64,000 nucleotides of DNA from Ambrosia x helenae (GCA_030844895.1 CM061231.1:88136706-88200705), one strand, 5' to 3'; shown: positions 33,949 to 46,047, counted from the stretch's first letter. The notes: generated from the letters alone by a model not told the origin. Translations and numbers: made by a program.

Positions 33949-35017
33949 TAAACCACAATGAATTGACAAACTATTAATAACAGCAATATAAAATAAATTA
34001 CCTTTGGACTCCTTAACCTTGCCATGTTGTATAACAACCATTATATGGTCATTAGCAGCGTTTTGAGAAATGAATTTGTTAAACTGTTCTGCATAAACAT
34101 TCCACATAGTACATCGCAATATGGTATCATTACAGAAAATCAACATACAAAGATAGGTTAATATATATAAAAAAAATATAAAAATAAAAAAATGATTTGG
34201 TTGATTTATTAGATCACCACTAAACAATTTAAACAAAAAAAAATGAAAGTAACAACAATAATTTATAAACAAAAAATCAGGAAAACGCTTACTCCAAGTC
34301 ATGAATATCAAAATTCATCCTTTTAGTTTCTTTTGGAGGTCGTCCAAGCACATCAAGACCTCCACACTAAATGACACCACCAGCAACATCTATAAAATGT
34401 GCATATAATTCAAAATGTGAAACCAAAAATTTTAATATACTAAATATTAAATTTAAAGTAAGAAACAAACCAACAGACAAAAGTTCCTTTGCTTCGCCTT
34501 TAAGAATATCTTTAAAAGCAATGAAATTAAATCCATATTCAACACCTTGCCAACCAACAATACGGCTAATAGTGGTACAACGATAGAAGTTGATCTTATA
34601 ATCATGTGCTACAACTTTTGTATGGATCCTTGTTTTCACCGACACCAAACTTAGATAGAATAACGACATCATCCTCTTCAAGTTGATGGTCAAAAACGTG
34701 GATCAAAGGACTCTTTATGAAGGCCTGAATCTTATCACCCTTAAAGTAAATATAAAAGAAAATATAAAGATCAATGACAACATCTTAAATAACAAAAGTA
34801 AACGAAAAACATGACACAAACAAAATTTATATTTATATCATCAATAGCAACATAAAATAAGCTTACAGAAAAATTACATTACCTGCTCATCACTCAATAT
34901 CATTTCTATCTTAAAACTTTCTTTCCACTTTCGTATGATACGAACCTTCAGAAACTAGAGATCTTTAGATGGTTTGAGACCACAAACAAAACTATAAATT
35001 TTGTTATGAAGGTCCAT
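32388..35017 (-). pseudogene. RPA70-like single-strand DNA-binding protein relic (Helitron-associated type)
   Basis: A multi-exon minus-strand gene for a replication protein A large-subunit-like protein. The first exon opens at ATG 35017 (MDLHNKIYSFVCGLKPSKDL) and has a TAG at codon 21, then KVRIIRKWKESFKIEM to a donor at 34882. Next come GDKIQAFIKSPLIHVF (about 34680-34740) and, after a frameshift, NFYRCTTISRIVGWQG. Later blocks are VYAEQFNKFI, SYNFGTQMFLNVDL, the zinc-ribbon exon 33296-33490 with DACRRC and CSKCD cysteine pairs, HVRVQNETGSVSFAMFD, and a basic tail (PWKKRSKPKSYQLFE) ending at 32388. Several stops and frameshifts make it non-functional. RPA-like genes are known passengers of plant Helitrons, which replicate through single-stranded DNA. 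A minus-strand Helitron 5' end lies at 36354. Confidence 0.75.
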
Positions 35018-35483
35018 TGAGAAGATTTTAACAAAGAATTCAAAAGGAGATTTTATGAATTAATCTGTGAAAGAAAATTGTTGTGTATAAGGAAAGCATC
35101 TGTAATAATAATGATTATATAGCCGCAAAAATCACAGTTCCCTATGTTAATTCAAAATTTCCCTCTTAAAACTTCAAAAAGTTAAGCGCTGAATAAGTAC
35201 TAAACAGATGTTCATAACAACTACTTATAGCAAACAGATGTATAAAAGAGCTCATTTATTGGTCTGAACAGCTGTTAGTAAATAGAGGCTAATAAACAGA
35301 AGCTTTTAACCTCAACAGTGGTAAAATCAAGTGGCCCACATATTTTATTATTTTAAGCTGAAAGTAAAACATTGTTGACAACAACAGTTATTATATACCA
35401 TCTGTTTTGTAACTTTATAACAGATGTTAAAATATAAGTCATTACAACAGACTCTTAAATTTTATAAATGTCTTACACTAAAG
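35018..35483. other. Upstream region of the RPA-like relic
   Basis: Minus-strand CTATATAATC near 35115-35125 could be its TATA element. AACAGATGTT motif halves occur at about 35207, 35234 and 35420. No gene. Confidence 0.35.
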
Positions 35484-35840
35484 AATAATACACAAACCAA
35501 AAGATTTGACAAAAAACAACACTCTGTTGATAGAAACTTGAATCATATCAACCTGAAAATAATGATAAACAAAACCAGTAGGGATCAAACACAGAACATG
35601 TATAAGTTTCTAACTTAAATAAATAATAATACACAAACTAAAACATTTGACAAAAAAAAAACAACACTTTCTTGATAGAAAGTTGAATCATATCAACCTG
35701 TAAATAATGATAAACAAAACATTAGGGATAAAGCACAGAACATTTATAAGTTTCTAACTTAAATAAATAATAATACACAAACCAAAATATTTGAAGAAAA
35801 ACACAACCTAAAGGAGTTGAAGAAAAAGACAACAGTTTCA
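35484..35840. repeat. Tandem repeat of about 143 bp
   Basis: Units begin with AATAATACACAAAC at about 35484, 35626 and 35769; the first two are near-identical over their length and the third is partial. A minus-strand open frame of 60 codons (35722-35904, MSKTLFKFKYSKCCC) with a TATATAAG about 55 bp upstream overlaps the third unit. It could be a remnant first exon but is unrecognised. Confidence 0.6.
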
Positions 35841-36319
35841 TGACAGAATCTTGAATCATACAACAACACTTTGAATATTTGAATTTGAAAAGTGTTTTAG
35901 ACATTTCAGAACTGCTATAAAAATAAGCAATGGTTGTATTTGTTATAGAGTTAAGCTTATATAGGAAGATACATGAATCTTAATTAATGAAACATGATTC
36001 CCTATGTTAATTTAAAAGTTCTCTCTTAAAATTTGAAATTTAGGGGTTTAAATAAAATTTGAAAACATTTGATCACAACATCTGCTTATATTAACTAAAG
36101 AGCTCAATTATTGGTCTAAACAACTGTTCGTCTATCGAGGCAAACCAACAGATGTTCTTAACCTGAACAACGGTAAATACTTGCCCACGTTTTTACTTCA
36201 ATATATTAAAGTCATTGATGACATCATAAAACGCGTCATACACGGAATCGTGGCCTATCTCTAAGCTTGCCACATCAGCTTTCTAAGGTCTCAATGTTTG
36301 CCAACTCGGCTTTGCTTAT

Positions 36320-36354
36320 GTCACTCACGACTCTCTTATTATAGTAAGTATAGA
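36320..36354 (-). mobile_element. Helitron 5' terminus
   Basis: The minus strand begins TCTATACTTACTATAATAAG at 36354, preceded by host A. This matches the TC start and the TCTATACTACTATAATAA-like 5' consensus of plant Helitrons. GTGGCAAGC-type sequence follows inside. The RPA-like relic lies 1.3 kb inside on the same strand. Confidence 0.6.
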
Positions 36355-36483
36355 TAGAAATAGATATAGATATAGATTATAAAAACCTTTGTTTTTATAT
36401 TTTTCCAACATGTTTGATAATTTATATTTTTATATAATCGTATTTTATAAAATACATTTTTATACGAAAATACATCTTTGTAA

Positions 36484-39091
36484 TGTCACACCCTCAAATT
36501 CCACATGCGAGGTTTTACCGCGAGGCGCGTGATACACCAGGATCCCAGTCAACGATCACAATAAACAAACAACAAACATGCATACATATATATATATATA
36601 TTAAAACCAAAACATCATGCTTTGAGCCGTAAACCAGCAGCGGAAGCATTTCTTGTTTACAACCAAAAGGCATATTATAGTTTACAAAACATTGTTTAAT
36701 ATGCATCAAAATTCTAGACGCTGTGCAAGACTTCGTGCGCCTAGTCCATTAACTGCTACCTTAGCGACCTGAGAAAACATGCCAAAAATATCAACATATA
36801 ATGCTGGTGAGTTCACAGGTTTTCTTTTATAAAAGCCTTGTTGTAAGTTCGGAAAGATCATTATGAGAACGTTAGCTAGACGTTAAGTGTTTCTACTACT
36901 GCGGTTGGGAACCCATTACTAAACCGGTAAAAGTGTTGAAGCCAGCCTAGACGGACGGGATTACCAATGCCTCGGCAACCCCCAAAGTATTAGAGACAAT
37001 ATGCACCCGCACGGCTCCCAGCCGTCGGGTGGGGTTTGTAAGGCCCAATAGATCTATCCACATTTCCCTCGTTGTGCATCCCCACACATTCATGGTTTCC
37101 CCTAGGACTTTCCATAAAAGCCGCATAGTACATGAAGTAACCATAGTATAACATGACCTTTAATGAGTAAATAAGTAAGTAGCATGTTTCTCCCCCGAAA
37201 GCAAAACGGTAAAAGTGGGGCTGTGACACTCACCTTAGATTGCGTTACTTGAAAACAGTTAAGTAATTATGCTATGATAGCCCAAAATAGCGACGACCTA
37301 TCATAAGATGTGTATAAGTATCTGGACTACTTACCTGCAGGTTAACTAGTCCCCGTATGTCCAGACCATAACCATAAACGTTTGAAAACACCTTTGACTG
37401 TTAAACCGACCGTACGAGACAAGACTCGACATCCCATTGGTGACCCGACATCTCACGTGTTAGCCGAATACAAGACATCATGCAACATATGCAATTAAAC
37501 ACTTAATACGCGCAAGAGTTCACCTAGTCTAGCATAACGCTCAATTAACACATAAATAATTCCGAACACGTGTTACCAAGTCATTGGACGTATCCCGGGT
37601 TCCTATCATGTTCCTAGGTGTCAAATCATGTTCCGGGATGTCAAAATACGCTTACGACAGCAATACACGCGATTAGGAAACTAACATGCAATTAGGAAAA
37701 GTCAACTGGTGAATAGGGGAAGTCAACAGGCGAATGGGGTGCTAATCGCCTGATACATCAGGCGATTAGAATCCTATTCGCCCCCTGTAGTGCTGTCCCG
37801 CATTTTCGCGCGTTAAATTCTCCAAATCAGATCCGAAACATGTAAAAACACCCAACATCAAACCTAAACCATTAACCAACCCGATCCAAGCAAAAACCCC
37901 CCAATTTATCTCTGCTCTAACGGCCTCGGTGCGATTATTTCCAAAAATGGCAAAGTACTAGGTTTCATTAACTATGAAATCTTTCCTTAAATGGCAATAA
38001 TCAGATTACACAACCCACAACCTTGCAAATCATTAACCCTTTGTTATAATATCATTCTAATGTGAATCCTAACAACAAACAATCATTGAATCATATCATA
38101 ACATCCTAATTCTTCAAGAATCATCCAAATGGGTCAAAATGCATACTTTCATCAAAACACCATAACAATAGATCAAATCCTTAGATAATCATCCTAATAA
38201 CTCTTACACATCAGAAGTACATCAATTACATGGAAACATTCATGTTCTAACCACCAAAAATCATCATATGCATAAATACTTCACATATAGCAAGTATTAT
38301 GGTGTAGACTTGTTTTAGAACTCATTTCAAAAGTTTTTAAAGACACATACTTAGCAAAACAAGGCCTGGACTTTTGGGGAACCAAAACAATAACATTACA
38401 AAGGTTTGGGATGAAGAACACACGTTGGATTTTATCAAAGAAAGGTGTGTTAGCTTGGAAATGGTGAGTTTTGAAGCAAAACAAGTTCCAGAAGTGTTTT
38501 GAGGTGTGTGGGAGGCTTAGGATCTGTTAGGGTTGCACTAAGGGTGTTTGGGGAGTCAAGGGTTGTATTTATAGGTGTTTTGACTCGTGCATAACAGGTC
38601 AGGCAAGTAGGAGAGCGGATTAGGCGATTACGAAGCCTAATCGCCTATATATAGGCGATTAGGGACTCCAATCGCCCCTAATCCTCTCCAATCGCCTATA
38701 GAACTGGCGATTAGGCAAGCCTTTGGTTCCTAATCGCCTATAGCATACCAGGTTGGGATTTTGGTGCGTTAAACACTATTTTAACATATATAAACACGTA
38801 TTCACATACCGATAAGTCACATAATGATTACAAATATATAACGCATGATAAATAACACGTTTACGTCCGTTCACCAATTCTCGGTACTCGAGACTTGTGT
38901 GTGTGCGTTAAACCCGATGATTCCATGAATCACCAATTCTTGTACACATGGTTATAGACCGACTCCCAATGATTCCCCCGAATCATCGTAACGACTCGAC
39001 TGACCCAGTTAAGTACGTAATATGCATGACTCGCTAAGGTAGACTTACTAGTTTAGTCGATGTTACTAACCTGAGTTTGTCGGGTGTCACA
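36484..39091 (-). mobile_element. Solo LTR, same gypsy family, minus strand
   Basis: Starts TGTCACACCCTC and ends CGGGTGTCACA, flanked by TGTAA on both sides (36479-36483 and 39092-39096). On the minus strand it carries the family's conserved parts: the GCGCCTCGCGGTAAAAC end region, GGTCGCTAAGGTAGCAG, and TATAAATAC near 38567-38575. Hairpin clusters of GGCGATTAGG/CCTAATCGCC type lie at 37675-37790 and 38600-38760. No 5' extension like that of 10280-13046. Confidence 0.9.
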
Positions 39092-39096
39092 TGTAA

Positions 39097-40931
39097 GGTT
39101 ACTAACTTTTCACTAAATAACCTTGGAAAGTTAAAATCTTCCATTTTTAACACTTAACTTTCCAAAGTCACATTTTTAGATCCAAGTTTCTAAAATGACA
39201 ATTTATATCACTTAACTTTTAAAGTTATAAAATAATTCTTTTAACTTAAAAAAAGTTACATTTTCTTCCTAGATCTTTCAAAAGTGACAATTTTACACTA
39301 AACTAGTAAACTTATTTTTGTCAACTTTGTCAATATGGATTATTATTATGTTCCAACACTAGTAATAGTCCATAATATTCTTATTAGGAATAATATTATG
39401 TGTATTTGGTGTGTCAAGTCCATAATGTCCAATATGTTCATTTTTAGAGTTTTAAAGTTAGTGACTTTAAAGATGTAACATGTATATCTTTTAACATTTT
39501 TAAGTTCCATCATATTATTATGTTTTAAATGGTTATGTTAGTATGATTAAAACCAGTTTTTGATGTATTCAAGTTATTTTTATAAAAACCACTCAAAACA
39601 TCTTCAAACATATGTTTATGTGAACTTTTAAAAACTACAAAATCACTAACATGTTTCACTAAAACTCACAGCCATATTATTGTTTTTATCAATCCATGTT
39701 AACCTTGTAAAAAACATGTATTATCTCATAATCAAAACCCTAGTTACATGTTATGTTTAGATCATTAACATATGTATGATTTTGTTTAACTTTTTAACTA
39801 ACAAGAACAATATTAACTACACCTATAACTCATGGCCCATATATATATTTTAACACTTCCATTTTAGCCTTGTAGAACATATGTTTTATCATGTGAAAAT
39901 CCATTATCTTAACCCATGCACAACTTGCTTCTAACACATGTGAATAAGAACATTCAAAAACAAAAAGCAAGGATAAGAAGCTTACTACTAGCACAAGGCT
40001 AGGGAAGACTCAAAATGGAAGTGAGGTTTAAGTGTGTCTTTCAAGGGTTAAGCTCCAAGATTCTTGTACACACTTGTTTAGGGTATGGAATTGAATGATT
40101 TTATTAGGGTTTAGTTGAAAAACAAAGATGGATGATGAAAAGGGTTTGGTGGCTGTGGGTTATAAGGAGGAAAAAGGAGTGTTTTTTTTGATGAAATGTG
40201 GAGATATTATGGAAGGGTTTGCTTATTATAAAAAGGTCATCTTGTACTTGGAAAGGACATGAGCTTAAGCATGCTTAAAACCAAATGATTTTGGAAAGTT
40301 TAAGAAGAAACTTAGGGTGGCTCATGAACACCATAGGGTGGCCAGCCATGCATGCTTTGGTGGGGCCCATTGCTTCCCAAAATATCTTGTAATTATTATG
40401 GTTACATTCTAATTGTTTCGGTTAGGGTTTTCGCGGTTTTATCGCGTGTTTATTATGAGTTATTTCGAACATATAGTTGACTCCCAATTACCCTTAAACA
40501 TGGACTAGTTTAGGCATTGGTAAGTTATTTCAGCTTTAATTGGGTGAATTTATAAGTTTCGCGTGTATCGGGTGCGATACGCGAACTTTATTCGTTACCG
40601 GGAGATTTATGTTTGGAGTTTCCATATATGGTTTCGGAGTTCCAAAACACATAATATTTCATGGAAATACCCTTTATTTTATATCCCAGGTGTTTGGGAT
40701 CGTTTTCGGTTAAGTAACCATTGTCGGGTAATCACCAACGTTCGTTCTGGACAAGTTTATTTGAACGCGAGTTCCTCGTGCTTCAATATTAAACATGTGC
40801 ATTCCTATGCATCTTATGGGGAAATTGCTATTATCTAAGGTCCAGTTAATACAATTGACACGAAATTGCACTTAATTATGTTAATTACGCATAATTAGTT
40901 AGTATGTAATTATCTTAATTTTTCTGATTGT
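39097..40931 (-). repeat. LTR-like sequence of another gypsy family
   Basis: The right end on the minus strand begins TGTGACAATCAG, an LTR-type start, and the sequence has the mixed AT/GC texture of plant LTRs. The other border and a target duplication were not found, and the solo LTR above may have inserted into it. The 91-codon open frame at 40563-40838 is not credible. Confidence 0.35.
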
Positions 40932-40937
40932 CACATA

Positions 40938-42559
40938 TACACTCTGTTGTAGAGTTTACTATATCTCATCAGCTAAACTTTCTGCAGCCATTGGCATCAG
41001 AAAGAGGAGTTGATTGTTGACTAATCATCTAAATCATCTGACAGTTCACTTTGGATATGTCTTTTTTCTTTTTTTAATTTTTTGCACTTAAATACATATT
41101 TATTTACCTATGTATATGGTGATTCAGATAAAATTTAATCTTAAATGTGTTAAATGGAAAAAAAATGTTGAATGGGGACACTCATCCGAAGTTTAAAAGA
41201 ACGGAAACCGAGGTGTAAGCCCGTCATTTTTGTTACAGTTCTAACCTTTCGTTTTAATTTGCGTTTTGTATTAGCAGTTGATTTTTTCATTTTTTATTTT
41301 GTAACCGAATTCTCCTTCTGCGCAGGTATATCTAGCTCAATATCAACATCATATCCGCATTGTTCAGTTGTGCTGAGTATCGATAGTTCTTTTATTTCTT
41401 ATTTGTATTTCGGTAATCATTAATTGGTAGTTTCTAATACAAGGGAAGCTCAAATTGTCTCATATCTTTAGGCACATGAAACGAGTCAGGAATTTTATAC
41501 GCGATAAAAATGGACTTTCAGTGAACTTCAACATATTTCACCCATTTTCTTTTAAGGTAATCTTTTTATTTCACATGATAAGTACATAGAAAATTAATCC
41601 ATTCATAGGTTATTATTTGAAACGACTTGAAGGTGATAATAGATATTATGATATTGCTTAGACCACGTGTTTGATCTTTGTAATCAACTATTAGCGGTTT
41701 TTGCATGCAGGGATCAAGAAATCCATGTAGATCCAGGTTCCCTTTTGATATATTGCTTCATTTTTTTTAATTGTATTTTCCTTTTACAAGACTCGTATCT
41801 TTTTTTCTCCTTTTTCTTACATTTTTTTATCTGAATTTGTTTTAGTCAACATCTTTCTATGTTTTTTTTAATCATCTATTAACATTTTAGTGAGTAATTA
41901 TATTTTGTTATTTGTTTTTATGTCATTTTAGGACTTTAATCTCTCATTAGATTTTTCAAATTAGTTCTATCCTACTAAAAAAACCCCGAGTCATACAAAA
42001 ACCTAATTTTTTTAACTTAATAACATCAATTACAATCAATCTCAAAAAGTTCTACTACCAGGGATGATAAAATTGCAATTAAAGTTACCTAAATCAAAAT
42101 GATATAACACGCTAATCTCCACGTTAGCCCCGCGATGGTATGGAGGGGCTTCACACCACCCGGCCTCCACGCCCTCACATCGTACAGTCTCTAGAGAGGT
42201 TGCATGTTCAGACGTGGACAGTAGGTATCGTTTAAAATAATTTGGTGTGAAATTGAACAAAAGTAACACTAGACTTATAAAGTTATAATAACTTAATCAT
42301 CTTTTGGCCATATCCTTTAAAATGATCACATGCTTACAAACTACAAAGTTTTCATTCGGATAATGTGGTCATCGTGGGGAATTTGAGTTGCACTATTTTA
42401 TAGAACTTTGTTAACTACTTGAGGGAACTCTTGATATCGACTAGAGAATATAAGCGCTTACAAGGGAACTCTTGCGTACAAACTACTAAGTTGCTTTTTA
42501 AAAAGTTTATTTACAACCCTACATTAGATCTCAAATTCTCTGATCGATGCTAATATGTG

Positions 42560-42560
<1 letters not shown>
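40938..42560. other. Intergenic, possible decayed exons
   Basis: Two short blocks look exon-like on the plus strand: 41472-41555 (HMKRVRNFIRDKNGLSVNF then a GT) and 41712-41737 after a TTTTTGCATGCAG acceptor. I do not recognise them and see no continuation. Otherwise T-rich intergenic sequence. Confidence 0.25.
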
Positions 42561-42605
<45 letters not shown>

Positions 42606-42628
42606 CTCTCTCTCTCCCTCTCTCTCGC

Positions 42629-42672
<44 letters not shown>
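42561..42672. repeat. (CT)n microsatellite, imperfect
   Basis: CT dinucleotides with a few TCG and TCC interruptions. Confidence 0.95.
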
Positions 42673-42675
<3 letters not shown>

Positions 42676-42686
42676 TCAGTTGTTGC

Positions 42687-43196
42687 TAGGGGTGTAAACG
42701 AGCCGAGCCGAGCCCAAGCCTGACTAGGCTCGAGCTTGGCTCGTTATGGTTTTATGAAGCTCGAGCTCGAGCTCGGCTCGGTTCGAGCCTACAATCTTGA
42801 GTTCGAGCTCGGTTTGATAGCAAAATAAAAAGCTCGAGCTCGGCTCGGCTCGAGGTGATTTGAGAACTATCTCAAACGAGCTCAAAGCTCAGCTCGAGAT
42901 TGCAAAAGCTCGGCTTGCGGGTGTTATTAAATGGGCCTATGAAATAATGACTTGAGCTTTGGAGATGTGGGTTATAAATTATAAAAGATATATAAATAAC
43001 TTATAATTATGTTTGGGCTCGTTTAGGCTCGCAAGCCCAATCGAGCTTTGTATCTAGGGCTCGAGCTCGGGCTCAATAACTAAACGAGCCATATTTCAGG
43101 CTCGGGCTCGGGCTCGTTAAGGATCGACTCGTTCAGGCTTTTTACCGAGCCGATCCCGGGTAGCTCTCGAGCTGCTACGTGTCATTTACACCCCTA
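42687..43196. mobile_element. hAT-type non-autonomous element
   Basis: Ends TAGGGGTGTAAACGAGC at the left and the inverse of TAGGGGTGTAAATGAC at the right. The flanks GTTGTTGC (42679-42686) and GTTGTCGC (43197-43204) are an 8-bp duplication with one mismatch, as expected for hAT. The interior is built from GCTCGAGCTCGG words and their complements; no transposase. Confidence 0.8.
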
Positions 43197-43204
43197 GTTG
43201 TCGC

Positions 43205-44617
43205 TCTCCGGTCAGCACCATCGCTTATATTGCCACTCTAGATTGTTCGGATTTAAACAGTATTAAATTCGTAAAAAAACGTATGAAATAATTGTTTGTA
43301 CTTTTAAAATTCATACTTGTAAAACTAGAATTGAAAATGGATGGATCAAGTAGATCACAAGAGCCTAAGTAGCCTCATAAACTAGGCATGTAAGCAAACC
43401 AAACGTTCATAAACCGTTCGTGAACTTGTTCGGCGGGAAGTTCGTGTTGGAGTTGTGTGAATGTGAGTTGTCCCACATTGATAGTGGGATAGAAAATTGA
43501 TGAGTTTATAAAGTGAAGCTTGAATGGAAGAATTAAAATGTTAAGTTACATTATACTCTGGCCTACCCGCGTGCAGGACCTGCAGACACGAATGCAGCTC
43601 GAAAAACCCACCGGTTATGTTTGTTTGTTTATTTAATAAACGAACGAACATGAACAAATGTGTTCGTTCATTTATGTTCGTAAACGTCCATGTATGTTTG
43701 TTTGTTTAAATTTAATTAATTAGATAAGTACTTATATTTGTATAAATATAAACATAAATTGGGCTTTAGTTACTTGTATAAATCTAACCAATTAGTAATT
43801 GGGTTTTTTAATAATACAAAATCGTTTACATTTATTATGTTTGTGAACGTCCGTTTATGTTAGTTCATGAACTGTTCGTTTAGCGTTTAATACAAGAAGA
43901 GAGAAAATATGTGTTTAATATACCATTGGTGATTTTCGAAACTAGAAAACACAAAGAAATAACAAATACCAAATAAATAAAAGGTCAATTGAAAAAAAGG
44001 GGGCTAGTTCAAAAGTTATAAACAAAATCCGAGTAAAGTGAAAATAACTTAAAGAATAGACAAAAGGTAACATTGTAGCAAGCGGTTTAATATGCAAGTT
44101 TGATTCTTGATTATATATGAAGTAGTTATGCTACCCTGTAAAGCCTCCTAAATTTTAAAAGTGTAAGACAGTATGAGCATTTACATTTCATTCGTTAAAA
44201 CACTTATGTCTCTAAAATTTAAAGATAAATACACTAAAAAAAATTCACTATATACCATTCACCATTTCTTTACCCATCCTTATATTTTAAAAAATTGTTA
44301 TAGTAACTTTTCACATATGAAATTTACTATTTATACTTCGTCAAATTGTTGTGAGTTAGAAAAACAGGAAATATAAAAAAAATGTTCATAATTTAGATAA
44401 ACATAAAAGCGGTTGGTGGGATGAGGGAAGTTTTAAATTCAAAGATAAAATTATGAACAATATGATTTTTAGTTAAATTATAGGGTAAAAAAATGATAAA
44501 AAATGTCATGCTTTTAGAAGCCAATATATAATGACGTGTGTCTAACAAGGGTTCAACATTTAGATTAATAAAAAAAAATTTAAAATTCTAGTTTTCTTAC
44601 TTGACGAGCTCAAAATT
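43205..44617. other. Intergenic with decayed transposon fragments
   Basis: 43390-43890 is rich in AACGAACATGAACAAA and its complement, like 690-1050. Inside it 43447-43610 looks like a short LTR fragment (TGTTGGAGTTGTGTGAATG, TGTCCCACATTGATAGTGGG). The rest is A-rich without genes. Confidence 0.35.
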
Positions 44618-44927
44618 GTATTTCATTTTTTAAAACTTGCCAAGTTACATCATAATAGAAGGTATATGGACAACAAGCTGCGTCGTCACCCATAAATCAA
44701 TAAGGCTAAACTTTTAGATTCATTGGATCGTCTCATATAAAAACTTGCGTACTTTTGTATTTCATTTTTTAAAACTTGCCAAGTTACATCATAATAGAAG
44801 GTATATGGACAACAAGCTGCGTCGTCACCCATAAATCAATAAGGCTAAACTTTTAGATTCATTGGATCGTCTCTTATAAAAACTTGCGTACTTGCCGTTC
44901 AAAAAAAAAAAAAAAAAAAAAAAAAAC
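44618..44927. repeat. 139-bp tandem duplication with poly(A)
   Basis: Two copies begin at 44618 and 44757 (GTATTTCATTTTTTAAAAC) and are nearly identical. The second is followed by about 25 A (44903-44927) and then a short repeat of ACTTGCGTACTT. Confidence 0.85.
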
Positions 44928-44989
44928 TTGCGTACTTATTCCATTTTTCTTCAAAACGTCGGTGATATAGGAGGTATCAATTCAATCAA

Positions 44990-45124
44990 GTACACTATTA
45001 GGAAAAACTTGTCAACCATGTGATTAATGCTCTTAATTGTTCAATACGGTAAGACAGGTACACTCTTTGGAAAAACTTGTCAACCATGTGATTAACATTC
45101 TTAATTATTTAATATGGTAAGACA
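44990..45124. repeat. Tandem duplication of about 68 bp
   Basis: GGAAAAACTTGTCAACCATG occurs twice, about 68 bp apart, with matching flanking sequence ending in GGTAAGACAG in both copies. Confidence 0.75.
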
Positions 45125-45312
45125 GATGACTTTGATGGTTCATTAACTGATTAAAAATAAATGAAGTAGAAAACATTTTCCCATAACCGGATAGTTGGAT
45201 CGGAGATTGTTTTTTTTTTTTTTTTTTCTAACAGTTTTTACTAAAAATATTGTCTTTCTCTAGGAAGAAGCTAGAAAAGGACTTTATCTGTGGTAGACCT
45301 ACATACATCATA

Positions 45313-45613
45313 AGAGCACTCACAATGCATCCAATTCCAAACAATTCTATGTCACATCATTTCAAACCATTCCAAACCAAACCCACTTTTTTCCTCCAAT
45401 CCTAAACCATTTTAAATCTCCACCTCATCACCTACTTTTTTTTTTCTATTGATACATAATATTTGCATGCGGGCCCCACGGAATTGTCTTGGACTAGTCC
45501 AATTGAGCGGACAGACTTGAGGGAGGTTATCTCCTCCAATGGTGAATATTGTTTGGTTGGTCCGTCCAAATATTCCAAACCGTCCGCCATCTTCGCATTG
45601 GAGGTGCTATAAG
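45313..45613. mobile_element. MITE, PIF/Harbinger-like
   Basis: The left end reads GAGCACTCACAATGC after TAA. The right end is the inverse of a similar GCACCTCCAATGCG word, followed by ATAA. The GAGCA..CAATG end style and the TAA flank suggest Tourist/Harbinger, but the inverted repeat is short and imperfect. Confidence 0.4.
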
Positions 45614-45826
45614 GGAGCATACGACCCTCTTAAAATAAAAATATTAATGTACTTTTTAGGCAAAAATTCCGACCGCAACCCTTAAAAGTTTTATTAAACG
45701 CTCGATCGCCCTTAGAAAATAAATTCTAAGTCCGCAACTGGCATTACCATTTACCAGTTACCAATATATTCGGTTCGATTGAGTAAACTTGAATTGACTT
45801 TATTTCAATTAGTTATCGATAGAGTA
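45614..45826. other. Short intergenic stretch
   Basis: No feature recognised. Confidence 0.3.
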
Positions 45827-46006
45827 AATTGCATGGATGGTCCCTATGGTTTGCATGAATTGCACATATGCCTCTATCTATTTCCAATGGTCCCCAACGT
45901 TGGCATTTTATAACACTTTGGTCCTTACCATTTAACGTTGTTAAGTTTTGTCAGTTAAGTAATGTAAAATGACCAAAATACCCATAGGGACCATCCGTAC
46001 AGTTTA

Positions 46007-46009
<3 letters not shown>
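45827..46009. mobile_element. Small MITE with GGATGGTCCCTATGG ends
   Basis: The left end AGTAAATTGCATGGATGGTC is matched in inverse at the right by AGTAAACTGTACGGATGGTC. A related single end is seen again at 49530-49560 (CAAACCACAGGGACCATCCG). Superfamily not certain; target duplication not resolved. Confidence 0.55.

Positions 46010-46045
<36 letters not shown>
46010..46045. repeat. (TA)n microsatellite
   Basis: TA array interrupted by the next element; the array resumes at 46453. Confidence 0.9.

Positions 46046-46047
<2 letters not shown>

Noticed and set aside
40563..40838. 91-codon plus-strand frame as a gene
   Set aside because: Lies in LTR-like DNA, has no recognisable motif and no promoter or splice context.
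36355..40931. One large minus-strand LTR interrupted by the solo LTR
   Set aside because: The right end looks like an LTR start, but no matching left end or 5-bp duplication could be found, so only a low-confidence repeat was listed.
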